Of a DNA stretch of 64,000 nucleotides, positions 27,836 to 36,034 are shown piece after piece. The notes under the pieces were generated by a model, which saw only the letters and a list, made by a program, of their open reading frames with translations, was not told where the DNA came from and made no database searches. How positions within the stretch are numbered: position 1 is the stretch's first letter; the number at the start of each line of letters is the position of its first letter. This stretch comes from CAYXZO01 sp964469505 (GTDB taxonomy: Bacteria; Fidelibacterota; UBA8477; JABMPR01): contig CAYXZO010000001.1 of the NCBI GenBank assembly GCA_964469505.1, positions 62,001-126,000 on the forward strand. Reading direction: 5' to 3'. The position numbers and the translations under genes were made by a program.

Positions 27836-29056
27836 CTAAAAAGCCACCCGCAGCTCCATAAAGATCTGATCATCATCGGCACTGGCACCGAAAGGTGAAC
27901 CGGCTGGGCCGTCAAACAGAATAGCTCCCAACGTAAGGTGGGTGGCATCGGCGATTTCCCGGGTGACGAAGGGCAATAAAAACCAATCCCCATCGTTCTG
28001 ATTGTAAACGCCGATAATTTGTATTTCCGTAAAGCCCCCCAGTTTCCAGCGGGTCACCGTGGACCAGGAATAAGAATCGACCGGATAAGCAGTTAAGACA
28101 TGGGTCGCTCCCAGGGAATCCAGGCGCGCTTGCTCAGCATCCTGATCATACTGCAGATAATGCCGCACGATACCCTGTAAATTGAAAGAGAAGCGGTCGT
28201 TGGGTAACCAATCCCCGCCCAGAACGGCGTACAGATTACTGTTTTTCACCAGGGGGTCCGTGCCGTCCTGATCATCACTGATATTCAGCGCCGCTTCTCC
28301 TTTGAGATCCCAATGCTCTCCCGGCCACACGAAATCGGCTCCCAGCATTTTAATGGGACGATAAACGAATACCGGCTTCATAATATTAATTGGCGGTTGC
28401 ATATGATCAAATTCCGGGAATTTGCGCAAGCCCTGGTAGTAGCAGAAAGAATATCCGATGCGTCCCAGGTCCCGGGCAAAACGAAGTCCCCATTGGGAAT
28501 GGGCAAAAGCCGAGTCGCTCACCTCCGGGGCATACGGAAATGGAATCTTATCCGGCACATTGACAGGGGAAAAAACCAGTTCCAGAGTTCCCAGGGAGGG
28601 GTAGAAATCCAATTTTATGGCCGGGATCGGGATGCGGTAGTCTTCCAGGTCCGAGGACATGTTTTGATAATCCCAGGGCACGAAGAGGTCGGTGGGGTTG
28701 ACCCAATCGGCGCGGCCCCAGAAGACGTACTGCTGCCCCACGCGGAGATCGAAAAAGTTGCCGTAGTAATCGATGTACCACTCGGCGGGATAGAAGGTAA
28801 GTCCGCTGCCGCGTTCCGCCAGGGCGCCCCGCTCCGCCAGCATACGGTAGCGCGCCACGAATTCAGCCCGGTAGGCAATCCTCTCGCCGATATTCCCATT
28901 GAAACGCCACTGCACCTGGCTATACAGCCGTTCCCAACGGTCGGTATGGTTGGGATTGGCCGCCGCGTAGCTTTTCAAAAAGCCCCCCACTTCCATTTGG
29001 CCGTAAAGGGCCAGCCGGCTCAGGGCCAGCCAGCCTATTACCAGTCGCTTAAGCAT
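27836..29056 (-). CDS. Outer-membrane beta-barrel protein of an RND export operon (DUF1302/alginate-export-like)
   Basis: About 406 residues. The ATG at 29056 is preferred because it follows the upstream stop by one base (TGAAATG) and opens a signal peptide (MLKRLVIGWLALSRLALYGQ); the longer frame would begin inside the previous gene. The mature part alternates beta-strands, including RVGQQYVFWGRADWVNPTD and LGTLELVFSPVNVPDK, and ends in MELRVAF with terminal Phe. The strand with FWGRADWVNP recalls DUF1302 and alginate-export barrels. It lies in a conserved kind of neighbourhood: TetR, RND exporter, LolA-like protein, barrel. It probably serves as the outer-membrane partner for export of a hydrophobic or lipid-like compound. 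Confidence 0.65.
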   Translation of the reverse strand: MLKRLVIGWLALSRLALYGQMEVGGFLKSYAAANPNHTDRWERLYSQVQWRFNGNIGERIAYRAEFVARYRMLAERGALAERGSGLTFYPAEWYIDYYGNFFDLRVGQQYVFWGRADWVNPTDLFVPWDYQNMSSDLEDYRIPIPAIKLDFYPSLGTLELVFSPVNVPDKIPFPYAPEVSDSAFAHSQWGLRFARDLGRIGYSFCYYQGLRKFPEFDHMQPPINIMKPVFVYRPIKMLGADFVWPGEHWDLKGEAALNISDDQDGTDPLVKNSNLYAVLGGDWLPNDRFSFNLQGIVRHYLQYDQDAEQARLDSLGATHVLTAYPVDSYSWSTVTRWKLGGFTEIQIIGVYNQNDGDWFLLPFVTREIADATHLTLGAILFDGPAGSPFGASADDDQIFMELRVAF

Positions 29057-29057
29057 T

Positions 29058-29837
29058 TCAGCGCCCTCGTTGCAAATAGCGGGGAGTGAAGAACCTGTCC
29101 GGGATGGGTACATCCACTTTCAAGTTTTCGAAAAGCATGCGGCTCTGATGGTTGATTTGCACATCCCGCATCAGCATATCGGTGGCAAAGGGTGCTCCAC
29201 GAATTTCCTGAAATTGCAGGACGGTTAGCACTTTCTTTAACTCCCCCGATTTGTCGTAATACTCGGTATAGAAAACGCTGGAATCGGCCTGGTTAACCCA
29301 GTTGATGTATTTGCTGTAACCGGTGTCCTCCAGTACCTGCCTGGTGCGAGGGCGAGCTTCGATGACCCAGGCCCGCCGACCGTCCCGGTTTTCTTCCCGC
29401 AACAGATGGTAATTCCAATCCTCCAGTTTGGGAGCCCCCAGATCGTAATAAGTGAAATCACTGGACATGAAATTGCCGCCCCGACCGGAGGAGGCGATCT
29501 TCTTGATCCGTCGCAAAGCGGGCAGGTACAGAAAACGATCGTCGGGTCGGTCGGCATTCTCCAGGGTGAGAAAACCGGTACCCACCACATCCCGGGGATA
29601 TACAAAGCGCATCAGCATCTTGCTCAGATCGGTGCGAGGGTCGGTTTTGGAAAAGAACTTGATTTTGCGAATCCGCTTTTCTCCGGTACTGGAGATAAGC
29701 ACCAGTTGCATATCGGCTTGCATGCTGGTAATTGTGTTGCGCTGTAGGATGCTCTTCATGATCTCGTAACCCTTGTCGGCGGCGGGTAGGTGCACCACCA
29801 GCACCATAAGCAAGAGCGAAACAATTCTTTTCATCAT
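29058..29837 (-). CDS. LolA-like outer-membrane lipoprotein-sorting family protein
   Basis: A 259-residue periplasmic protein. The signal peptide MMKRIVSLLLMVLVVHLPAA is followed by a half-barrel LolA-like fold: YEIMKSILQRNTITSMQADM, the RFVYPRDVVGTGFLTLEN strand, DDRFLYLPALRRIKKIAS and SGRGGNFMSSDFTYYDLG. The family (often called outer membrane lipoprotein-sorting protein) accompanies RND exporters of COG1033 and is thought to ferry lipid-like cargo across the periplasm. Its start overlaps the RND stop in a TAATG junction. An alternative start is the ATG at 29834. Confidence 0.85.
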   Translation of the reverse strand: MMKRIVSLLLMVLVVHLPAADKGYEIMKSILQRNTITSMQADMQLVLISSTGEKRIRKIKFFSKTDPRTDLSKMLMRFVYPRDVVGTGFLTLENADRPDDRFLYLPALRRIKKIASSGRGGNFMSSDFTYYDLGAPKLEDWNYHLLREENRDGRRAWVIEARPRTRQVLEDTGYSKYINWVNQADSSVFYTEYYDKSGELKKVLTVLQFQEIRGAPFATDMLMRDVQINHQSRMLFENLKVDVPIPDRFFTPRYLQRGR

Positions 29838-32206
29838 TACACCTCTTTTATTTGCAAACTCTTGGGTTTCAGGAGGATGAAGACACCGGGCACGATGGTC
29901 AGAGCTCCAAAAGCCGCCGTGAGCATGGTGAGGGTAATCATGGCTCCCATTTCCCGAATGGGTACGAAGGCCGAAGTGGCAATCACCGCGAAACCCGCCG
30001 CCACCACGATGGAGTTGTACAGGATAGCCAGCCCCGACTCACGCATGGTAGCCCCGACCGCGGATTCGTAAGTATGCCCCTCCTTCAGCTTCATCCGGTA
30101 GCGATGGATGAAATGAATGGCATAGTCCACTCCCACCCCGATGGCAATACTGGAAGTAGTCAGAGTCTCTAGGTTGATCTTTATGCCGGTGAAGCCCATT
30201 ACGGCAAAGTTCAAAACTAGGGCGAAAAAGAGGGGTAGAGTGTTGAAAAAACCCACCACGGGTGAGCGGAACATGAAAGTGGTCAGCAGCCAGACCAGAA
30301 ACAGAGAGGTAATGATGCTGTAGAACTGCCCTTTAACGATCATGTCATCCACTACCGTGACCAGCTTGGCCAGCCCGGTGACAGCGGCTTGTACGGAGTC
30401 GTTATTCACATGCTGCTCCAGGTAACGGGAGAGAACATGATCCACCCGCCGCAGGGCTGCCACGTCGTCTGTGTTGAGCATGATGTTCATCTTGCCGTAC
30501 TGGTATTTGTAATCCACCAGATTTTCCATGCTGCCGGGTTTGCCGGACATTTCCAGCAGTTGAAGATATTGGGCCACCAATTCACGGCCCGAGACCCGAT
30601 AGGTTTTTTCCACTTCCTTCCAAGTGCCATTCTCTTCCACCCATTCGGTTCCGGTTACATTGGTACTCTCAGGCGGAATGCGGTAAAAGGCGGGATCATC
30701 GGCATGGAGCACCTTATTAATGCGCTTGATAAAGTCAGCCAGTGATTGGACGCTGCCCACGTGCGGCTGCCGCAGCGCCAGGTCTTTCAAGGAATCCAGT
30801 CTGGCAAGAAGCAAAGGATCTTTCATAACATCCTCGCGCCGCCCTTCCACCATAACGGCGAAACCAGTGGTGCCGGCGAAGTGCTCATTGACCCATTCCG
30901 CTGCTTCCCGCACCGGGTGGCCTTCAGGAAAACCTTTGATTGAAGAAAAACCATAATCCAACCGGGTGAATCCCCAAACTGCAATGAGGAGGGTGAGTAT
31001 TATAAAAGGCAACATCAGCTGTTTCTCTTTCACCAAGAAATTACCCCAACGCTCCATTAAATCAGCTCCGTTGCGGCGTGCCTTATATTTGCGGAAACGA
31101 AGGGGTACTGGGAGAAGTACTAAAAAAGCGGGGAACCAAGTCAACGTCAATACGAGGGCGAAAAGCACTCCCAGGGCAGTGAATATTCCCAGTGTGGCAA
31201 CCGAGGTAGCTCCCACCGTGCCTAAGGCGATAAAGCCAGCCATGGTGGTTAAAGAGGTCATAATTACTGGTGCACTCATCTCTTGCATGGTTATCTCGGT
31301 TAGCTCGGCTGAAGTGGCTCCCGGCTTTTCTCCTGCATGGTGGTAAAAATGGGAAAGTATGTGAATACTATCCGCCACGGCGATGGCCATGATGAGTATG
31401 GGCAGAATTTCCAGGGCGTGCCCCATGGGAATCTTAAGCAGCGCCAGGAGTCCCATGGTCCAGATCACAGAGAATATGACTACTGATAGCGGCAAGAAAA
31501 TCCCCCGGAAATTGCGGAATATTACGAGAAGCAGCAGGAAAATAATCCCGATGCCGGCCATGAAAAAAATACCCATGTCCCGCTGCATACCCTGGCTCAC
31601 GTAATAACTAACCACCGGTTTACCGGTAATGATCACCTTCAGCTTAGTAGTATTGCGAAACTTGTCGATATCCTTGATGAGCTGGGCCACAAATTTAGGG
31701 ACATCGGCTGTGCTTTTCAGGAAAAGCATAATACCAAATGCCTGCTGATCTTTGCTGACCAGATTGCCCAGCGCCAGATCGCTATGAAACAGGTCATAAC
31801 GAAAATGTTCGATATCAACGGCGGCCTTAGGCGGCTCTGAAAGGATATCATAAACCTCCATACCTTCGGGAGTTCCTTTGATCACAGAAACATTGGTGGG
31901 AGAAATAACCGAATGAACCGCCGGGTAGGTTTCCAGTTTTTTGGTAAGTTGCCACACGGTTTGGAGATTCTCGGGTGCGAAAATATCATCTCCAGACAAG
32001 CCCACGAAAATGAACTCCTGGGAAGGAAATATTTCCCCCATTTTATCATAGAGACGCTTAGCGGGGATATGTTGGGGCAGCGCCGCAGTGACATCCGGAT
32101 TCATTTTTAGATTCCTGATGGCATACCCCAGCCCCAAGGTGATAACAAGATTTATTACAATTAAGGTTTTCGGGAAACGTAACACCAGGCGTATCCAGTG
32201 GTTCAT
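29837..32206 (-). CDS. RND/MMPL-superfamily exporter (COG1033, HpnN-like)
   Basis: A 789-residue inner-membrane protein. A first span (TLIVINLVITLGLGYAI) precedes a periplasmic loop. Then come clustered spans (FFMAGIGIIFLLLLVIF..., LPLSVVIFSVIWTMGLLALL, ILIMAIAVADSIHILSHFYHH), a second large loop and a second set of spans with SIAIGVGVDYAIHFIHRYR. The two GVGVDYAIHF / AIAVADSIHIL helices carry the proton-relay Asp of RND pumps. Such single-subunit exporters move hydrophobic molecules such as lipids or hopanoids. Its ATG overlaps the tetR stop by four bases, so the operon tetR-RND-lolA-barrel is fully coupled. Confidence 0.9.
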   Translation of the reverse strand: MNHWIRLVLRFPKTLIVINLVITLGLGYAIRNLKMNPDVTAALPQHIPAKRLYDKMGEIFPSQEFIFVGLSGDDIFAPENLQTVWQLTKKLETYPAVHSVISPTNVSVIKGTPEGMEVYDILSEPPKAAVDIEHFRYDLFHSDLALGNLVSKDQQAFGIMLFLKSTADVPKFVAQLIKDIDKFRNTTKLKVIITGKPVVSYYVSQGMQRDMGIFFMAGIGIIFLLLLVIFRNFRGIFLPLSVVIFSVIWTMGLLALLKIPMGHALEILPILIMAIAVADSIHILSHFYHHAGEKPGATSAELTEITMQEMSAPVIMTSLTTMAGFIALGTVGATSVATLGIFTALGVLFALVLTLTWFPAFLVLLPVPLRFRKYKARRNGADLMERWGNFLVKEKQLMLPFIILTLLIAVWGFTRLDYGFSSIKGFPEGHPVREAAEWVNEHFAGTTGFAVMVEGRREDVMKDPLLLARLDSLKDLALRQPHVGSVQSLADFIKRINKVLHADDPAFYRIPPESTNVTGTEWVEENGTWKEVEKTYRVSGRELVAQYLQLLEMSGKPGSMENLVDYKYQYGKMNIMLNTDDVAALRRVDHVLSRYLEQHVNNDSVQAAVTGLAKLVTVVDDMIVKGQFYSIITSLFLVWLLTTFMFRSPVVGFFNTLPLFFALVLNFAVMGFTGIKINLETLTTSSIAIGVGVDYAIHFIHRYRMKLKEGHTYESAVGATMRESGLAILYNSIVVAAGFAVIATSAFVPIREMGAMITLTMLTAAFGALTIVPGVFILLKPKSLQIKEV

Positions 32207-32832
32207 GTTTTCTCCTTGAAGAACGCGTTGAAGATTGTCTCCAGGTGGTCAATCTCCTTGTCCAGATACGTTCGCGAATAGCCACGTAGCAGTTTGGAGC
32301 TCAACCCCAGCAAGAAAGTCCAGATAATCTGAATCATGAGATTGGCATCCTCGGGAGCCATTCGGGGCAGACGAGCGGCGAAAAGACGATTCAGCTCCTG
32401 GTGGTGCAATTCCCGTAGTTCAGCAATTTCCCGGCAATTAAGCAGTTCCTCCGGAGCATGGGTACCCAAAGGCATGAATAGGCGCAAGAAATGAGGGTTT
32501 TGCTCCATGAAGTCCAGGTAGGAATGCATCATGGTGGAGAACAACCGTTCCCGGGGGGTCTGCCATAGAGTTTCCAGCAACCGGCGGTAGTACCGATCTA
32601 CCATCTCACCATGCATAGCGGTGTATATGGCTTCCTTACTGGGGAAGTAATAATAGAGGGTAGCTTTCCCCAGCCTGGCTGCAGCCGCGATTTCCGCCAT
32701 GGTGGTATTGCGGTAACCATTTTGGGCAAAGAGACGAAAAGCGGTTTCCAGGATCAGTTGGCGTCGCTGTTCTTTTTCTTGTGCTCGTCTTTCGTGGTGA
32801 GGATTTCGACCGCTTGTTTTATTTTCGACCAC
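32203..32832 (-). CDS. TetR-family transcriptional regulator of the RND operon
   Basis: About 209 residues from a GTG at 32832. The helix-turn-helix is typical: RRQLILETAFRLFAQNGYRNT and TMAEIAAAARLGKATLYYYFPSKEAIY near the N-terminus, followed by a helical ligand domain (LLNCREIAELRELHHQELNRLFAARL...). The frame stays open to 33021, but that would add about 63 residues with no family resemblance and would place the operator-like palindrome at 32824-32841 inside the coding region. No ATG, GTG or TTG exists in frame between 32829 and the helix-turn-helix, so this GTG, in the centre of the palindrome, is the best start. It lacks a ribosome site and may be leaderless. It probably represses its own operon. 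Confidence 0.8.
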   Translation of the reverse strand: MVENKTSGRNPHHERRAQEKEQRRQLILETAFRLFAQNGYRNTTMAEIAAAARLGKATLYYYFPSKEAIYTAMHGEMVDRYYRRLLETLWQTPRERLFSTMMHSYLDFMEQNPHFLRLFMPLGTHAPEELLNCREIAELRELHHQELNRLFAARLPRMAPEDANLMIQIIWTFLLGLSSKLLRGYSRTYLDKEIDHLETIFNAFFKEKT

Positions 32833-32841
32833 TCGGTCGAA
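32824..32841 (-). promoter_or_regulatory. Palindromic operator candidate at the tetR start
   Basis: The sequence TTCGACC-GAGT-GGTCGAA is a perfect inverted repeat with 7-bp arms and a 4-bp centre. A further half-site (TTTCGACC on the plus strand, 32804-32811) lies 19 bp away. On the minus strand a possible TTGCTG and TTTATT, 17 bp apart, place the -10 box against the palindrome, so bound TetR would block transcription. This is inference from symmetry and position. Confidence 0.6.
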
Positions 32842-33624
32842 TAAACATAATTCATCCCGAAACAGCAAGAATTTTTTTCGAAAATCCAGGGCATAATGAG
32901 GGCGTTTTCGAGACGCGTAATCATTCGTCTTTACGTGATTCCGTTCTCCACCTAGCCGCGGCGGAAAGCAACCACCGGCAAACCGTAGGGCGAAATTCAT
33001 TTCGCTGTAAAAGTCCTCCACAAAGTAGTGTTAAACGGTGTTTAAACGACGTTTAATGGTCGTTGAATGCCTGATTTACTGAATAACCGGTGCCCGTGGC
33101 GGGGTGCCTACCCCGGCGATGTTCCTCAATACGCGGGTGGGCAGTCCGATGTGTCATTGCGAGTGAGTCCCGATCCCGCCCTGGCGGGAGGATGAACGAA
33201 GCAATCCGTCAGATATTTCCATTACACTCTTCCTGCCGCCGGTCCTTTCCGACGAACCGGTACGGATTGCTTCGTCTCCCGATAAATCGGGATCCTCGCA
33301 ATGACAGGCCGGGAGCCTGGACGGAGTTTGCGGAGGGGTATGGGTTTATTTCGGGTTGTTATTGCCCTCTGCCCTCCGGCGGAGACGGGGCTCGGTTCTT
33401 GGGGCATCATACTGAAGTATGGTGTTGTTTACATTACGGTTCTTTTCCGGGCACAGCCTTACCAACCCTCCCCCAGGCTTACAATCCTGCCCTCCAACCA
33501 TTAATATCTCAATAACCCTCGGATACATAGCTACTTAGCTACATAGATACCCCCACACCCCCTTGCTCCCTCCTCCCTCATCCTTTCCATTGCCTTTTTC
33601 GTGGATTACCGGTAGGCTTAAGGG
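32842..33624. other. Long intergenic region between tetR and the GH13 gene
   Basis: About 780 bp with no convincing gene. It holds the promoter side of tetR, a cluster of GTTTAA-type half-sites at 33031-33056 (TTAAAC, GTTTAAAC, GTTTAA, spaced 9-11 bp), a TGTCATTGCGAG-ended MITE at 33152-33306, and then sequence without recognisable signals up to the GH13 start. Open frames here are short and lack ribosome sites. Confidence 0.6.
33152..33306. mobile_element. MITE-like palindromic repeat with TGTCATTGCGAG ends
   Basis: The element starts with TGTCATTGCGAG and ends with the exact reverse complement CTCGCAATGACA. Inside lies a second perfect inverted pair, ACGAAGCAATCCGT (33196-33209) and ACGGATTGCTTCGT (33262-33275). 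Small GC hairpins (CCCGCC-TGGCGGG, CCCGAT-ATCGGG) fill the arms. This end sequence together with an internal GAAGCAATC is, from memory, a widespread intergenic repeat in many bacterial genomes. It encodes no protein, so any movement would need a transposase elsewhere. Confidence 0.85.
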
Positions 33625-35448
33625 ATGAGCAAAAAATTGTACGTGCTTTTGCTTACGGCATTGCTGGTGACGACTTGCCGGCCAACTGAGCCGCCTTTAC
33701 GCTCATGGCGGGATGAGATCGTTTACTTCATCCTGGTGGATCGGTTCCGGAACGGTGATCCCTCCAATGACACTGGAGGTATCCCCGGCAGTCATATTCC
33801 ATACACCGGAGATAATCCTGAAGCTCTGAAAACCTACCAGGGCGGCGATCTGTTGGGCATTATGCAAGAACTGGACAATCTCAAAAGCCTCGGAGTAACG
33901 GCTCTCTGGCTTTCTCCCATCTGGGACAACTCCAACCGTGACTATGTGGGCTGGTGGCCCTATCACGGTTATCAACCGGTGAATTTCTATCAGGTGGAGG
34001 AGCATTTCGGCGATAAAGCCCTGCTTAAAAAATTAGTTCGAAATATCCATGACAAAGGTTTCAAGCTGCTGTGCGACCTAGCCTTGAATCAGACCGCTGC
34101 TGATCATCCCTGGGTGACAGACCAGACGCATCGGGATTGGTTCCACCACGATTCCACCGGCCGGCCCTTTGACATCACGGATTGGAACGACCAGCGCCAA
34201 CTGGAGATGGGCGAACTGCACGGCCTACCCGACCTGGCTCAGGAAAATCCCCAGGTGACCGATACGCTTCTGGCCATCGCCTATCATTGGGCGAAGCTCA
34301 TGGAATGCGATGGTTTCCGCCTGGACGCCGTCAAGCATATTCCCCGCTCGTTCTGGAAACGCTTCAATGCCGAGATACGACAAGCCTTTGGATCTGATTT
34401 TCTGTTACTGGGGGAAGTATTCTGGGGTGAAGCCGAACGCCTGGCACCCTACGCCACAATCGGTTTCAACGCGCTGTTCGATATTCCCGGCTATTACGCC
34501 ATTCACCGGGTTTTTGGACAGGGAGCCTCGGCCAAGCTCCTCTCCCAGGCCCTGCGCCAGAAACACCGTTACTACGGCAACTTGTTGGTGGCCCGCTTGA
34601 TCGACAATCACGACCTGCCCCGCTTCAATACGGGACTGCGTGACCATCCCTGGGAACGGGAACGGCTGGCTTTGGGGTACATTTTAACTCTGCCGGGTCT
34701 GCCGGTGCTCTACTACGGCACTGAAATCGGGATGCCCGGCGCGCCGGTGCTTAATTCCCAAACGGGTGAACCCCAGGATTACCTGAACCGCCTGCCCTAC
34801 CCCACTCACTTTTCGTCGGAGCAGCAACGTCGCTGGCAGGACACCCGGCAGCTCATCGAACTGCGCAAAGTACATCCCGCCTTGCGGCGAGGGCGGTTCC
34901 TGGAATTGTACCGGGATTGGGGAGTTTATGCCTACCTGCGGCTCACATCGCGAGAGCATCTGGCGGTATTCATAAACACCGCCGTCACGCCTGAAACAAT
35001 CAGAGTGGCCCTGGGTGATTCGTTGAGCATCAGTGGTTTAAATTCTCCGGTTTACGGTTCGGGTCTAGTCAAGTTGCATGATTCAGCCCTGGTGGCCCAA
35101 CTCCCGCCGTTGAGCCTGACGGTGGTTCCCTTCCAGGGGCGCTGCCGGCGCCAGTCCCCCTGGGTGACATTCACCGACCGTTTCACTGGCGATTACCGCC
35201 TGGTGGAACTCTCCTACCCCGCTTCTATCAGCGATACCCTTGCTGTAGCCGGGGACTTCAATAACTGGCAGCCGCAGCCCTATAAGCAGCGCCATCAGGA
35301 TGGCCGAGTCGTAACAACCTTGCCTCTACGGCTTGGCCGTTACCGCTACAAATTCGTGGTCAACGGCAAATGGGTAGCCGATCCCGCTGCGACGGAACGC
35401 GAACGGGATCCTTACGGCGGTTGGAATAGTATTTTGAACGTGCAGTAA
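33625..35448 (+). CDS. GH13 alpha-amylase-family lipoprotein with C-terminal glycogen-binding-like domain
   Basis: A 607-residue protein. Residues 1-18 look like a lipoprotein signal (LLLTALLVTTC, Cys18), although Thr before Cys is unusual. The (beta/alpha)8 barrel has YFILVDRFRNGDPSND, GFRLDAVKH with nucleophile Asp234, LLGEVFW with acid/base Glu264 and LIDNHD with Asp330. Region I reads DLALNQ, so the substrate-binding His after Asn155 is Gln156. The C-terminus (about 525-607) resembles a CBM48/AMPK-type domain: LAVAGDFNNWQPQPY and GRYRYKFVVNGKWVADP. It probably hydrolyses alpha-glucans or maltooligosaccharides at the cell surface or in the periplasm. The downstream DUF3228-like gene follows after 13 bp. 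Confidence 0.9.
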   Translation: MSKKLYVLLLTALLVTTCRPTEPPLRSWRDEIVYFILVDRFRNGDPSNDTGGIPGSHIPYTGDNPEALKTYQGGDLLGIMQELDNLKSLGVTALWLSPIWDNSNRDYVGWWPYHGYQPVNFYQVEEHFGDKALLKKLVRNIHDKGFKLLCDLALNQTAADHPWVTDQTHRDWFHHDSTGRPFDITDWNDQRQLEMGELHGLPDLAQENPQVTDTLLAIAYHWAKLMECDGFRLDAVKHIPRSFWKRFNAEIRQAFGSDFLLLGEVFWGEAERLAPYATIGFNALFDIPGYYAIHRVFGQGASAKLLSQALRQKHRYYGNLLVARLIDNHDLPRFNTGLRDHPWERERLALGYILTLPGLPVLYYGTEIGMPGAPVLNSQTGEPQDYLNRLPYPTHFSSEQQRRWQDTRQLIELRKVHPALRRGRFLELYRDWGVYAYLRLTSREHLAVFINTAVTPETIRVALGDSLSISGLNSPVYGSGLVKLHDSALVAQLPPLSLTVVPFQGRCRRQSPWVTFTDRFTGDYRLVELSYPASISDTLAVAGDFNNWQPQPYKQRHQDGRVVTTLPLRLGRYRYKFVVNGKWVADPAATERERDPYGGWNSILNVQ

Positions 35449-35461
35449 AGGAGCGAGCCAA

Positions 35462-36034
35462 ATGCCTCAAACAGTCGCAGTCAATTCTTTCGTGACGCGT
35501 CAGGTGCCCGGTAGCGGCAAGAGCTACGTTCGTGAAATAACCTTTGCCGACCTGGCTTGTCACGCTGAAGAGTTGTTGAATAATCACCCCGAGCGGGTCG
35601 TGCCGGGATATCGTGACGGGGTGGTACGGGTCAAAGTGGCCCCGGAATGGGTTAAATATTTCGTTTGTCCAATCATCAAGCTGGAGGAAAACACACCTCT
35701 TATAGCGGAAGTGGCCCGGCGTCGGGAAAATGAAGAGCCTTACATACGCATCAAAGCTCTGGCCGGGGAGCCATTGCCCACCGGCTCGGCGGAGCTGATT
35801 CTGTACCGCCACGACGTGCTGGCGGAAACCGACGAAGCCGAAACCGACGCCGACTGGGAATTGATCGCCTTTCACGCCATACCTGAAGGTCTGGAAGAAT
35901 TGCCCATGCATCCGGTGACCATGATGCGGAATCAGTTGGCGCTGCCTGGGGGTACCAAAGGATATTATTCCTCGGAGGAATGGGCTGAAGCGGTGCGTTT
36001 CTGGCAAATGCATGCCATGCTGGAGAAGCCTTGA
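35462..36034 (+). CDS. DUF3228-like conserved protein, function unknown
   Basis: A 190-residue soluble protein with a clear GGAG ribosome site 13 bp after the GH13 stop, so both are probably one transcript. It has no signal peptide or membrane span. Stretches such as VVPGYRDGVVRVKVAPEWV, IKLEENTPLIAEVARRRENEEPYI, AELILYRHDVLAE..DADWELIAFHA and MHPVTMMRNQLALPGGTKG match my memory of the DUF3228 family, which has members in bacteria and eukaryotes without known activity. The family name is from recall and not tested. Nothing in the sequence links it to glucan metabolism other than position. Confidence 0.65.
   Translation: MPQTVAVNSFVTRQVPGSGKSYVREITFADLACHAEELLNNHPERVVPGYRDGVVRVKVAPEWVKYFVCPIIKLEENTPLIAEVARRRENEEPYIRIKALAGEPLPTGSAELILYRHDVLAETDEAETDADWELIAFHAIPEGLEELPMHPVTMMRNQLALPGGTKGYYSSEEWAEAVRFWQMHAMLEKP

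Noticed and set aside
32833..33021. N-terminal extension of the TetR protein
   Set aside because: It has no resemblance to the family, lacks a well-spaced ribosome site and would contain the putative promoter and operator.
33307..33528. Open frames on both strands between the MITE and the GH13 gene
   Set aside because: They are short, lack ribosome sites, overlap each other and show no domain-like pattern.
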